From positions 372,001 through 436,000 of the forward strand of contig NZ_PCOQ01000002.1 of assembly GCF_002975275.1 (NCBI RefSeq): 64,000 nt of DNA, read 5' to 3'. Below, piece by piece: positions 10,051 through 18,598 of the stretch. Source of the stretch: Achromobacter sp. MYb9 (GTDB lineage Bacteria; Pseudomonadota; Gammaproteobacteria; Burkholderiales; Burkholderiaceae_B). Below the pieces are notes generated by a model. That model did no database searches, was not told where the DNA came from, and saw only the letters and a program-made list of their open reading frames with translations. The translations under genes were made by a program, and so were the position numbers. Each line of letters opens with the position of its first letter. Position 1 is the first letter of the stretch.

Positions 10051-10212
10051 CCCGTCGTGGCGGTGGCCTGCCGGACGCGGGGAGTCGATAAGCCCGAGGG
10101 AATCTGAAGGGAAGGCCGAAGGCCTGGACGAAGATGACGAAGGGGCAGTCCGGAGCGAAGGCTCCGGACCGCAATCGTTGACCCGCGTCCGGCAGGCCAC
10201 CGCCGCGACGGG
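10051..10212 (-). repeat. Structured element, copy B, with 31 bp terminal inverted repeats
   Basis: Terminal arms 10051-10081 and 10182-10212 pair in 30 of 31 positions. The core (10092-10177, minus strand) matches the core of copy A at 78 of 86 positions by hand alignment; six of the eight differences fall in hairpin 1. Hairpin 1 here is GTCCGGAGC/GCTCCGGAC, so a C-G pair in copy A has become A-T with pairing kept. Hairpin 2 is AGGCC/GGCCT. The element starts 41 nt after the dehydrogenase stop codon, in the same sense as that gene. Confidence 0.75.
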
Positions 10213-10253
10213 CGTCTCAAGAACCCGCACCCGCCGTCACCACACACACACCA

Positions 10254-11306
10254 TCAACCCGGCAACGCCTCCGGCACACCCAGGTCAGACGCCAGCTTCT
10301 TCAACCCATCCCAGATCCGGCTATCGAACTCCACCGAATCTGCGTTCACGGCGCGGTTGCGGGCTTCGTATTCGCCCGGATACTGCACCGCCTCGACGCC
10401 CGGCTGCGGTTTGCACGCATGCAGGTAGTCGATGAACGCGCCGACTTCCATCGTGCGCCAGTCGGTGTTGAAGTCCACTTGCGGGTCCAGCAGCAGCGCG
10501 AACATGTTGTTCGTGGCCACGCCGTTGCGGGGGTGTTCGGGCTGGATGGTGCCGCCGCCTGACAGGACGCCGGCCAGCAGTTCCGCCACCAGGCCCAGCG
10601 CATAACCCTTGTGGCCGCCGAAGGGCAGCAGGGCGCCGGGCGGGTCCGAGAACAGCGCGTTCGGATCGGTCGTGGGGTTGCCGTCGGCGTCGATGAGCGA
10701 CCCGGGGGGCGCTTGTTCGCCCTTGGCCGCCAGCACGCGCGCCTTGTTCACGGCGATGGAGCTGGTGGCCATGTCCACGATGAACGGCGGGCGGCCGCCG
10801 GGCAGCGGGCCGGCGAAGCACAGCGGGTTGGTGGTCAGGCACGCCTGGGCGCCGCCAAACGGCGCCACGGTGGGCGCGCGGTTGATCACGTTGGTGAAGG
10901 CCAGGAGGATCAGCCCCTTGGCCGCCACCATTTCACCGAAGTGGCCCATGCGGCCCAGGTGATGGCTGTGGCGCAGCGTCACGATGCACTGCCCGTGTTC
11001 CTGGGTGCGCTCGATCGCTTTTTCGATAACGACCTTGCCGACGTACTGGCCCAGGCCGTGGTGGCCGTCATAGGCAAGCATGGCGCCGCGGTCGTTGACC
11101 AGCTCGGGCCGGCCGTCGGCCTGGGCCAGGCCTTCGGACAGCACGCGCCGGTAGTTGGTCAGGATCGACAGGCCGTGGCTGGTGTAGCCGACCCGGTCGG
11201 ACTCGACCAGATGTTCGGCCACGTCGCGGGCGATGTCTTCGGGCACGCCTTGCGCCATCAGCACGCGGCGGCCGTATTCATTGGCTTGGGCCAGGGAGAG
11301 TTTCAT
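10254..11306 (-). CDS. Malate/L-lactate dehydrogenase-family oxidoreductase (LDH2/MDH2)
   Basis: NAD(P)-dependent 2-hydroxyacid dehydrogenase of the LDH2/MDH2 oxidoreductase family, which also includes YbiC, ureidoglycolate dehydrogenase and delta-1-piperideine-2-carboxylate reductase. Family marks are VTLRHSHHLGRMGHFGEMVA, NPLCFAGP, DMATS-IAVNK and PFGGHKGYALGLVAELLAG. At 350 residues it is of normal size. AAGGAGAA sits just upstream of the start. It lies 12 nt after a SLC13-type carboxylate transporter, which suggests that the imported dicarboxylate or hydroxyacid is its substrate. The exact substrate cannot be read from the sequence. Confidence 0.85.
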   Translation of the reverse strand: MKLSLAQANEYGRRVLMAQGVPEDIARDVAEHLVESDRVGYTSHGLSILTNYRRVLSEGLAQADGRPELVNDRGAMLAYDGHHGLGQYVGKVVIEKAIERTQEHGQCIVTLRHSHHLGRMGHFGEMVAAKGLILLAFTNVINRAPTVAPFGGAQACLTTNPLCFAGPLPGGRPPFIVDMATSSIAVNKARVLAAKGEQAPPGSLIDADGNPTTDPNALFSDPPGALLPFGGHKGYALGLVAELLAGVLSGGGTIQPEHPRNGVATNNMFALLLDPQVDFNTDWRTMEVGAFIDYLHACKPQPGVEAVQYPGEYEARNRAVNADSVEFDSRIWDGLKKLASDLGVPEALPG

Positions 11307-11318
11307 GATGCGTTCTCC

Positions 11319-12812
11319 TTAAAGCCAGCCGAGCCAGCGCCAGTACGTCGCGCCCATGACCAGCATCAGCAGGTAACCCACGATGGTGACGATGATGCCG
11401 ACTTTGGCGAACTGCTTGGCGTTGAAGGTCTCCGTGCCCAGGCAAACCATGTTCTGCGGCGCGTTGATCGGCAGGATGAAACCGTAGCTGACCACGAAGC
11501 CCAGCAGCATGGTCATGCCCAGGCGGCTGAAGTCGCCCGGCAGCGTGGCCAGCACCGAGATCAGGATGGGCAGCATGGCCGAGGTCAGCGCGGTGGCGCT
11601 GGCGAAACCCAGGTGGATGATGATCAGGAACGCGGCAAGGATGGCGAAGATCGCCAGCGGGCCCAGTTGATCCAACCCGGTGTGCGCCACGACCTGGTTG
11701 CCCAGCCATTGGCCTGCTTGCGTCGTCAACAGGGCGGTGCCCAGGCTGATGCCCACGCCGAACACGATGACCGTGCCCCATGGGATGCGCGCCTGCACGT
11801 CTTTCCACGTCATCACGCCAAAGCGCGGCAGCATCAGCAGAACCAGGCCGAAGTAAGTGGTCGAGGTGGTGTCGAACTTGTGCAGCTTGCCTTCGGTCGA
11901 CCAGAACAGCAGCAGCATGACCGACACGGCCATCAGGCGCTTTTGCGCGCCCGTCATGGGGCCCAGCTCAATCAGCGACTTTTCGACTGCTTCCTTGCCT
12001 CCGGCGATGCTGTCGCTTTCCGGCGGCAGCATCTTCAGCACGACGAAGATCAGCACGGCCGACATGATCAGCGACCAGGGGGCGCCGGCGATCAGCCAGT
12101 CCGACCACGCCACGCGTTCGCCAAGCATCTTTTCCATGAAGCCGACCGTCAGCAGGTTCTGCGCGGCGGCGGTCTGGATGCCAACGTTCCAGATGCTGGT
12201 GGCCTGCGCCACGATGATCATGATGCCGGCGGCGATGTTCGACCGCTTGTCCACGCCGAAGGCCGCGATGACGCCCATCATGATGGGCACCACGGCCGCG
12301 CTGCGCGCGGTGGCGCTGGGCACGACCAGGCTCAGCACGATCGTCACGGCGATACATCCGATCAGGATGCGGCGCGTGCTGGTGCCGACTTTCGACAAGG
12401 TGACCAGCGCGATGCGCCGGTCCAGCCCGGTGAAGGTCATGGCGGCGGCAATGAACAAGGCGCCGGTGACCAGCGCCAGCGCCGAATTCGAGAAACCGTT
12501 AAGCGCCATGCTGATGGCGGCGGACGTGCCGTACAGCACGTTCGGGTCTTTGATTGTCGGAGCCGTGCCCAACAGGAAGGCCATCAGCGTCGTGATCATG
12601 ATCGCGCTGGCTTCGTAAGACACGGCTTCGGTAATCCAGACCACCACGGCAAACGCCAGGATCGCCAGCATGCGGTGGCCCGCGACCGGCAGGTCGGCAG
12701 GCAGGGGCATCATCAGCACCCCGATCATCACCAGGATGCCGGCGACGAGTCCGATTGGAATTTTTGCTTTCTTGGGGGCTTGCGAGGCAGGGACAGCGGC
12801 TGGCGCAGTCAT
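11319..12812 (-). CDS. SLC13/DASS-family carboxylate transporter
   Basis: Inner-membrane symporter of the divalent anion:Na+ family (CitT/YbhI-like), 497 residues with about 12 hydrophobic segments. Visible landmarks are VPSATARSAAVVPIM (an SNT-like substrate loop), the matching segment FASATALTSAMLPI and PINAPQNMVCLG near the C-terminus. I chose the second of two ATGs because GGAG lies 6 nt upstream of it and directly abuts the first. It is in an operon with the LDH2-type dehydrogenase. Likely substrates are malate, succinate, tartrate or citrate; the specificity is inference. Confidence 0.85.
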   Translation of the reverse strand: MTAPAAVPASQAPKKAKIPIGLVAGILVMIGVLMMPLPADLPVAGHRMLAILAFAVVVWITEAVSYEASAIMITTLMAFLLGTAPTIKDPNVLYGTSAAISMALNGFSNSALALVTGALFIAAAMTFTGLDRRIALVTLSKVGTSTRRILIGCIAVTIVLSLVVPSATARSAAVVPIMMGVIAAFGVDKRSNIAAGIMIIVAQATSIWNVGIQTAAAQNLLTVGFMEKMLGERVAWSDWLIAGAPWSLIMSAVLIFVVLKMLPPESDSIAGGKEAVEKSLIELGPMTGAQKRLMAVSVMLLLFWSTEGKLHKFDTTSTTYFGLVLLMLPRFGVMTWKDVQARIPWGTVIVFGVGISLGTALLTTQAGQWLGNQVVAHTGLDQLGPLAIFAILAAFLIIIHLGFASATALTSAMLPILISVLATLPGDFSRLGMTMLLGFVVSYGFILPINAPQNMVCLGTETFNAKQFAKVGIIVTIVGYLLMLVMGATYWRWLGWL

Positions 12813-13133
12813 ATCCATCTCCGGTTGAGGTCAAACTTCCGACACACTCCCCGCGAGCACGGGTTTGTTCAATTCGATGTGTCGGTGCTACAGGATGATC
12901 GTGACGGCATTGAGGAAAACCCGTATTGATGTGGGTCAAACCGAAGAAGATATGTACTTGTAGAAACCCACCTCGGGCATTATGCTCGTCCGCCCTTGGT
13001 CGTCGCAAGCTTTGGAATGTTGCGTAAATGCACACCAATTGTGTCGAACGAGACCGAGGCGTCCTCAGAGGCCCTCCGGTAATTCGTTCGTGTTATGGCG
13101 CAAATGTGCCAACAATCGACCGCAATGGGTGAT
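12813..13133. other. Intergenic stretch between transporter and slmA
   Basis: About 320 bp, somewhat more AT-rich near 12890-12970. It should hold the promoter of the transporter-dehydrogenase pair on the minus strand. I see a weak dyad GGCGCA-AA-TGTGCC near 13096 but no convincing gene or RNA. Confidence 0.4.
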
Positions 13134-13709
13134 TCAGCCCAGGGCCAGGCGCAGTTGTTCGTCCAGGTGCAGCGTGGGCGCCACGCGCCAGCCGCTCTGC
13201 GCATAGCGCAGCCACCGGCCCAGCACCAGGTGCGTCAGCAGGCTGGCGTGCGCGGCGACGTTCGCGTCCGGCGGCAGGCCGCCGTCGGTGATGGCGATAC
13301 GCAGCGATTGCTTCAGCGAGGTTTCGATGCGGTCGTTGATGTGGTTGATGCGTTCTTGCAGCCGGTTGTCTTCCGTGACCAGTGCGTCCCCGGTCAGCAC
13401 GCGCGTCATGCCCTTGTTGCGTTCCGAGAAGGTCAGCAGCATCGAGACGGTCTTGTGCGCCTGGGGCACGCCGTAGGGTTCGGCGGTGGCAATCTGGTTC
13501 ACCAGCGTGAAGATACTGGTTTCGATGAATTCGATCAGCCCTTCGAACATCTGCGCCTTGCTGGCGAAGTGCCGGTACAGCGCGGCTTCCGACACTTCAA
13601 GGCGCGCGGCGAGGGCGGCCGTGGTGATGCGGGACGCATGCGGCTGCTCTAGCATCTCGGCCAGTGTCTGCAGAATCTGGGTCTTGCGCTCGCCGGGTTT
13701 GCTCGCCAT
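13134..13709 (-). CDS. slmA: Nucleoid occlusion factor SlmA (TetR family)
   Basis: TetR-fold DNA-binding protein that blocks FtsZ assembly over the nucleoid. At 191 residues it matches the family, with the N-terminal helix-turn-helix ITTAALAARLEVSEAALYRHF (about residues 28-48), F-SK--MFEGLIEFIE just after it and a helical ligand/dimer domain with the FSERNKGMTRVL-GDAL segment known from SlmA. It stands 54 nt downstream of the HAD phosphatase on the same strand. The argB-HAD-slmA order is one I associate with Bordetella relatives. Confidence 0.88.
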   Translation of the reverse strand: MASKPGERKTQILQTLAEMLEQPHASRITTAALAARLEVSEAALYRHFASKAQMFEGLIEFIETSIFTLVNQIATAEPYGVPQAHKTVSMLLTFSERNKGMTRVLTGDALVTEDNRLQERINHINDRIETSLKQSLRIAITDGGLPPDANVAAHASLLTHLVLGRWLRYAQSGWRVAPTLHLDEQLRLALG

Positions 13710-13763
13710 GGAAGGAACTGCTCTCGCGCAGGCTTGACGGTGAATGGGGGGAGGAGCGCGCCG

Positions 13764-14522
13764 CTATCCCCGCAGGGGACGTCGGCGTAACAACAAATCA
13801 CTGACGGAGTTTACCCGCAAGTCGACGTAGGCCGGACGATGGGAGCGGCCACGGGAAAAGGGAGTGCCGGGGTGATAGACATGTACTGTCCGCACGCCAG
13901 CCTGGCGTGCGCCGCGCAGGTTGGCCAGTGTGTCTTCCACCAGGACGGCACGATGGGCGGGCACACCTTCGCGGGCCAGCACATAGCGCAGCAGCGCGGG
14001 CGACGGCTTGGGTCGGAATTCACCGTGCAGTCGCATGTGCTCGATGGCCCACAGGCTGTCGAACTGGCGCAAGATGCCCAGTCGGGCCAACACCGCGCGT
14101 GCGTATCGCAGCGGTGCGTTGGTCAGCAGCACCTTGCGGCCCGGCAACTGCCGCAGCTTGTAAGCCAGCGCCTTTTCAGCGCGTACCAGCGAATTGACGT
14201 CGAAGTCGTGGCTGCGGTGCAGGAAGTCGTGCGGATTCACGCCGTGGTGGCGCACCATCCCGATCATCGTGGCGCCGTAGCGCTTCCAGTACAGCCGGCG
14301 CACGTCGTTGGCCGTGTCGATGTCGACGTTCAAGGCTTCGGCCACGGCCATCGTCATGCCGTGGTCGATCTTGGGGAAAATGGCGTGCGAGGTATCGTGG
14401 AGCGTATTGTCCAGATCGAACAGCCACAGGCGTTCGGAAACGCCCGTGGCCACGCGGCGCGAACGGCGCATGCGCACCGCCGGCCGCAGCAATTGTCGGC
14501 GCGCTTGCATCAAAAACGCCAC
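13764..14522 (-). CDS. HAD-family pyrimidine 5'-nucleotidase-like phosphatase
   Basis: Cytosolic HAD hydrolase of the pyrimidine 5'-nucleotidase (SDT1/YjjG-like) subgroup. Motif I is LWLFDLDNTLHDT (about residues 32-44), motif II is LLTNAP, and a Lys (RPKPSP) precedes motif III VLVEDTLANLRGA. It is likely to remove phosphate from a nucleotide or small metabolite; the substrate is unknown. The start is uncertain: the frame opens with GTG, ATGs follow at codons 5 and 18, and none has a clear ribosome site. The N-terminal 28 residues are Arg-rich and may not be translated. Confidence 0.8.
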   Translation of the reverse strand: MAFLMQARRQLLRPAVRMRRSRRVATGVSERLWLFDLDNTLHDTSHAIFPKIDHGMTMAVAEALNVDIDTANDVRRLYWKRYGATMIGMVRHHGVNPHDFLHRSHDFDVNSLVRAEKALAYKLRQLPGRKVLLTNAPLRYARAVLARLGILRQFDSLWAIEHMRLHGEFRPKPSPALLRYVLAREGVPAHRAVLVEDTLANLRGARQAGVRTVHVYHPGTPFSRGRSHRPAYVDLRVNSVSDLLLRRRPLRG

Positions 14523-14535
14523 TGGAGAAACGGGT

Positions 14536-14637
14536 CGCCCAGATCCGGGCCGCCCAGATCCGGGCCGTGCGGATCCGGCTCCGCCGGTCCGCAGCGGCGC
14601 CCCCTGGGGGGCGCCGCGCAGCGCTGCGGGGGGAACA
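14536..14637 (-). repeat. Tandem 15-mer and palindromic repeat after argB
   Basis: Two exact head-to-tail copies of CGCCCAGATCCGGGC (14536-14565) and a degenerate third copy are followed by the hairpin at 14594-14617 (GCGGCGCCCC arm with a GGGGCGCCGC partner). The block abuts the argB stop codon, much as the element at 1620-1686 abuts gatA. It may terminate or stabilise the argB transcript. Confidence 0.5.
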
Positions 14638-15679
<1,042 letters not shown>

Positions 15680-15740
15680 CGACAAATAACCGGCATTCAG
15701 GTAAATTGGGGCGTTTTCGAGAGCGCGGCGCCCCGCAAAA

Positions 15741-15782
15741 GGGGGCGAATCCGCACCCGGGCGGACATGGGCCCCCATTTTT
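15741..15782 (+). terminator. Attenuator-like hairpin with T-run in the leader of the MetQ-like gene
   Basis: A two-part hairpin: outer arm GGGGGC (15741-15746) with GCCCCC (15771-15776), inner arm TCCGC (15750-15754) with GCGGA (15761-15765), then ATTTTTA. It ends about 20 nt before the start codon of the downstream gene, so if it is transcribed it would stop transcription before the gene unless it is refolded. Confidence 0.5.
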
Positions 15783-15802
15783 ATCCCTATAAGAGGCAAA
15801 AC

Positions 15803-16591
15803 ATGCGTTTTAACTTCGTCCGCTCTGCCCTTGCGGCATCGGCCTTCCTGGTGGCGGCCAATGCCGCCCATGCTGAAAAAGTGGTGGTGGGCGCGACCCA
15901 GGTGCCGCACGCCGAAATCCTGGAAGTGGTGAAACCGCAGTTGGCCAAGCAGGGCGTCGAGCTCGACATCAAGGTGTTCAGCGATTATGTGCAGCCCAAC
16001 CTGCAACTGGCCGACAAACAGCTGGACGCCAACTTCTTCCAGCACAAGCCCTATCTGGATGCGTTCAACAAGGACCGCAAGGCCACGCTCGTACCGGTGG
16101 CGCTGGTCCACGTCGAACCCTTCGGCGGCTACTCCAAGAAGATCAAGAGCCTGTCCGAACTGAAGGACGGCGCTTCGGTCGCTATTCCGAACGACCCGTC
16201 CAACGGCGGCCGCGCGCTGGTGCTGCTGCAAAAGCAGGGCGTGATCAAGCTGAAGGATCCTTCCAACATTCTGGCGACCGCCGCCGATGTGGTCGAGAAT
16301 CCCAAGAAGCTGAAGTTCCGCGAACTGGAAGCCGCGATGCTGCCGCGCTCGCTGGACGACGTGGACCTGGCGCTGATCAACACCAACTACGCGCTGGAAG
16401 CCGGCCTGGTGCCCACCAAGGACGCGCTCTTCATCGAGGGCGCCGATTCGCCCTACGCCAACATCCTCGTGACCCGCGCCGACAACAAAGATGCGCCGGG
16501 CATCAAGAAGCTGGTCGATGCCCTGCACACGCCCGAGGTGAAGAAGTTCATCCAGGAAAAGTACAAGGGCGCCGTGATTCCGGCGTTCTGA
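15803..16591 (+). CDS. MetQ/NlpA-family substrate-binding protein
   Basis: Periplasmic binding protein of the methionine ABC importer family (262 residues, PF03180-type). Marks include VGATQVPHAEILE, NPxLQLADKQLDANFFQH-PYLD and VAIPNDPSNGGRAL. The signal peptide (residues 1-23) ends AHA, with no lipobox cysteine, so it should be soluble, whereas E. coli MetQ is a lipoprotein. AAGAGG precedes the ATG. No metN or metI is adjacent, so the permease and ATPase must be encoded elsewhere. D/L-methionine is the likely ligand. A terminator-like leader precedes the gene. Confidence 0.88.
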   Translation: MRFNFVRSALAASAFLVAANAAHAEKVVVGATQVPHAEILEVVKPQLAKQGVELDIKVFSDYVQPNLQLADKQLDANFFQHKPYLDAFNKDRKATLVPVALVHVEPFGGYSKKIKSLSELKDGASVAIPNDPSNGGRALVLLQKQGVIKLKDPSNILATAADVVENPKKLKFRELEAAMLPRSLDDVDLALINTNYALEAGLVPTKDALFIEGADSPYANILVTRADNKDAPGIKKLVDALHTPEVKKFIQEKYKGAVIPAF

Positions 16592-16615
16592 ATCCGGCCA
16601 GTCTCAGGCCAGCCA

Positions 16616-16646
16616 TGAAAAAACCGCCCATCGGGCGGTTTTTTCA
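16616..16646. terminator. Bidirectional intrinsic terminator
   Basis: Near-perfect palindrome with AAAAAACCGCCC and GGGCGGTTTTTT arms and an ATC loop. It lies between the convergent MetQ-like and redoxin genes, with A-runs and T-runs suitable for both directions. Confidence 0.85.
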
Positions 16647-16666
16647 TGGGGAGGCGGGCGGCGCGT

Positions 16667-17161
16667 CTAGCCGGCGGCCAGCGCCTTTTCCACGGTGGCG
16701 TGAAATTCGGCCACGTCGTATTCGCCCAGATAGCGCTTGATGATGTGTCCCTGCTTGTCGATCAGGAAGGCCGTGGGCGTCAGGCGGATGTCGCCGAAGG
16801 CGCGGGCGATGTCGCCCTTGGTGTCCAGCGCCACGGGGAAGGGCAGCTTGCGCTGTTCGGCGAAGTTCAGCACGAAGTTGGGCGGGTCGTAATCCATGGC
16901 GACGGCCACGGCCTCGTAGCCCTTGCTGGCGTACTGTTTATAGGCCGCGATGGTTTCGGGCATCTGCTTCACGCAGGTCACACAGCTGGTTGCCCAGAAC
17001 TTGACCAGCACGACCTTGCCGCGCAAGTCCTGCATCGAGAAGGACTTGCCTTCCAGCGTGGTGAAGGTGACATCGGGCGCGGTCTGGGCGGGGCGCCAGA
17101 CGAACCAGGCGCCGATGCCGACCGCGACCAGGACGGCCAGGGCTACGATGGCTTTTTTCAT
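16667..17161 (-). CDS. TlpA/ResA-like membrane-anchored thioredoxin
   Basis: A 164-residue periplasmic thiol-disulfide protein. An N-terminal membrane anchor (residues 4-21) is followed by an AhpC-TSA/redoxin fold with the active-site pair Cys60-Val-Thr-Cys63 and the cis-Pro segment LTPTAFLID. CVTC is not the usual CPxC motif, so its redox potential may differ. Its start overlaps the dolP stop by 4 nt (ATGA), placing it in the diaA-dolP-redoxin operon. It probably reduces periplasmic disulfides; the target is unknown. Confidence 0.85.
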   Translation of the reverse strand: MKKAIVALAVLVAVGIGAWFVWRPAQTAPDVTFTTLEGKSFSMQDLRGKVVLVKFWATSCVTCVKQMPETIAAYKQYASKGYEAVAVAMDYDPPNFVLNFAEQRKLPFPVALDTKGDIARAFGDIRLTPTAFLIDKQGHIIKRYLGEYDVAEFHATVEKALAAG

Positions 17162-17898
17162 TTGATGGGCATGGCCTCTACGCCGTTGCTCGTGCCGGCC
17201 GCGTTGCCGCTGGGTGCTGCGCCGGCGCCGCTTTCAATGGGCGCCTTGGTTTCCGTGGATTGGTCCCGGGTGCTGCTGTTGGACAGCCGGATCGCTTCTT
17301 CCCGGCTGATGGTCTCGAACAGTTTAACCACCTTTGCGACGCCGCCGACGTCGGCCGTGGCATTCGCTGCGTAGTCGCCCTCGGCCTGCGTGACCTTGCC
17401 CATCAGATAGACGACGCTGTGGTCCGTCGTCAGTGCGATGGTGCCGGACGGCACGTACTTGGTGTTGATCAGCGCGGTCTTTACTTTAGAGGTCAGCCAG
17501 GTGTCGTTCGAGCGGGTGCCGAACGACGCGATCGGGCCCACGTTCAACTGGTTGATGACCTGTTTGACGTTTTCGATGCCCTGGGCGATGGCGGTGGCCT
17601 GGCTTTTTGCCTCTTCGGAGGGCACGTCGCCCGTCAGCAGCAGGTGGCCGCCGTAGGCCATCGCATTGACCCGGGCGGTATCGCCCAATTTCTGGGAAAT
17701 CTGGCTTTGCGCCTTGAAGGCCATGTTCTGGTCTTCAAGCTGAGTGCCGGACGTGCGGCGGTCCGTGACCACGACCGCCGTGGTGGCGGCGGCGCCGCCT
17801 ACGATCAGGGGCGCGCAGGCCGTCAGCGACAGCGCCGCGGTGGACAGGGCGGCCGCTAGCATCAGGGGGCGGACTGCGGTTCTGACGTCAGAAATCAT
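17158..17898 (-). CDS. dolP: Outer-membrane lipoprotein with two BON domains (DolP/YraP-like)
   Basis: Lipoprotein whose signal ends LTAC (Cys28). Two BON domains follow (about residues 68-130 and 140-205), ending in a low-complexity Ser/Ala/Gly tail of about 40 residues. In E. coli, DolP keeps the outer membrane intact and lies beside diaA, yraN and rsmI, as here. At 246 residues it is longer than E. coli DolP (191), the excess being the disordered C-terminal tail. It overlaps diaA (ATGA) and the redoxin gene. Confidence 0.85.
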   Translation of the reverse strand: MISDVRTAVRPLMLAAALSTAALSLTACAPLIVGGAAATTAVVVTDRRTSGTQLEDQNMAFKAQSQISQKLGDTARVNAMAYGGHLLLTGDVPSEEAKSQATAIAQGIENVKQVINQLNVGPIASFGTRSNDTWLTSKVKTALINTKYVPSGTIALTTDHSVVYLMGKVTQAEGDYAANATADVGGVAKVVKLFETISREEAIRLSNSSTRDQSTETKAPIESGAGAAPSGNAAGTSNGVEAMPIK

Positions 17899-18488
17899 TC
17901 AGTGTCTCCAAGCAGAAGAGCGTCGATGCCGTCGCACAGTGCGTGCAGCAGCAGAATATGGACTTCCTGGACCCGCATCGTGCGGTCGCTGGGAACACAT
18001 AGATGGACGTCCATGGGCGTAATGAGTTCCCCCATGACGCCGCCGCCCTTGCCCGTCAGGGCAAGAACATGCATCTCGCGCGCGCTGGCGGCTTCCATGG
18101 CGCGGACCACGTTGGGGGAATTGCCGCTGGTGGAGATCGCCACCAGCACGTCTCCGGCCTGGCCGAAGGCGTTGACCTGGCGTTCGTAGATTTCATCGAA
18201 GCCGTAGTCGTTGCCGACTGCGGTGAGAATCGCGGTGTCGGTATTGAGCGCGATGCCCGCCAGCGGCAGGCGCTCGCGTTCGAAGCGGCCCACCAGTTCG
18301 GCGATGAAATGCTGCGCATCCGCGGCGGATCCGCCGTTGCCGCAAGCCAGAATCTTGCCGTTGTTCGCCAGGGCGCCGAATAGCACGTCCACCGCCACCG
18401 CCAGCGGTTCGGCCAGGACGTTCATACTTTGTTCGCACGCAGCCATGGCGTCGCGAAAGTGCGACGTCATACGAGAGGTCATATCCAT
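17895..18488 (-). CDS. diaA: SIS-domain protein DiaA / GmhA family
   Basis: A 197-residue SIS-fold protein with CGNGGSAADAQHF (about residues 49-61), the conserved NTDTAILTAVGND loop and STSGNSPNV. GmhA (sedoheptulose-7-phosphate isomerase) and the DnaA-binding initiator protein DiaA are close homologues. I prefer DiaA because the neighbours dolP, yraN and rsmI are the E. coli diaA neighbours. The isomerase alternative remains open. Three in-frame ATGs within 7 codons make the exact start uncertain. Confidence 0.8.
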   Translation of the reverse strand: MDMTSRMTSHFRDAMAACEQSMNVLAEPLAVAVDVLFGALANNGKILACGNGGSAADAQHFIAELVGRFERERLPLAGIALNTDTAILTAVGNDYGFDEIYERQVNAFGQAGDVLVAISTSGNSPNVVRAMEAASAREMHVLALTGKGGGVMGELITPMDVHLCVPSDRTMRVQEVHILLLHALCDGIDALLLGDTE

Positions 18489-18530
18489 GGCCGCGATTAT
18501 CTCACGCGGCGGTCACCCTGTTCTGTCGAT

Positions 18531-18560
18531 CCGTAACGACGCTGCGGCAGGACGTTACGG
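18531..18560. repeat. Perfect 8 bp dyad upstream of diaA
   Basis: CCGTAACG (18531-18538) pairs with CGTTACGG (18553-18560). It lies 43 nt upstream of diaA in the 110 bp yraN-diaA gap. It could be an operator or a weak terminator for yraN; there is no T-run. Confidence 0.35.
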
Positions 18561-18598
18561 TGGCGTCCGGCCGGAGTTGTCCACGTCCGGCGTCGGCC

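Larger units (their letters stand above)
9383..10253. other. Gene-free convergent region rich in inverted repeats
   Basis: 871 bp between the convergent stop codons of rodA and the dehydrogenase. No open frame here resembles a known family, and those present are by-products of the repeats. It holds two copies of one structured element (9422-9583 and 10051-10212, in opposite orientation) and three further strong dyads (9647-9680, 9771-9833, 9934-9959). This density of paired structure is unlike any other gap in the window. Confidence 0.8.

Noticed and set aside
9407-10247. Several 70-180 codon frames in the rodA-dehydrogenase gap
   Set aside because: Their sequences follow from the inverted repeats; the same peptide (containing FPFVIFVQA) appears from both element copies, and no ribosome sites or families were seen.
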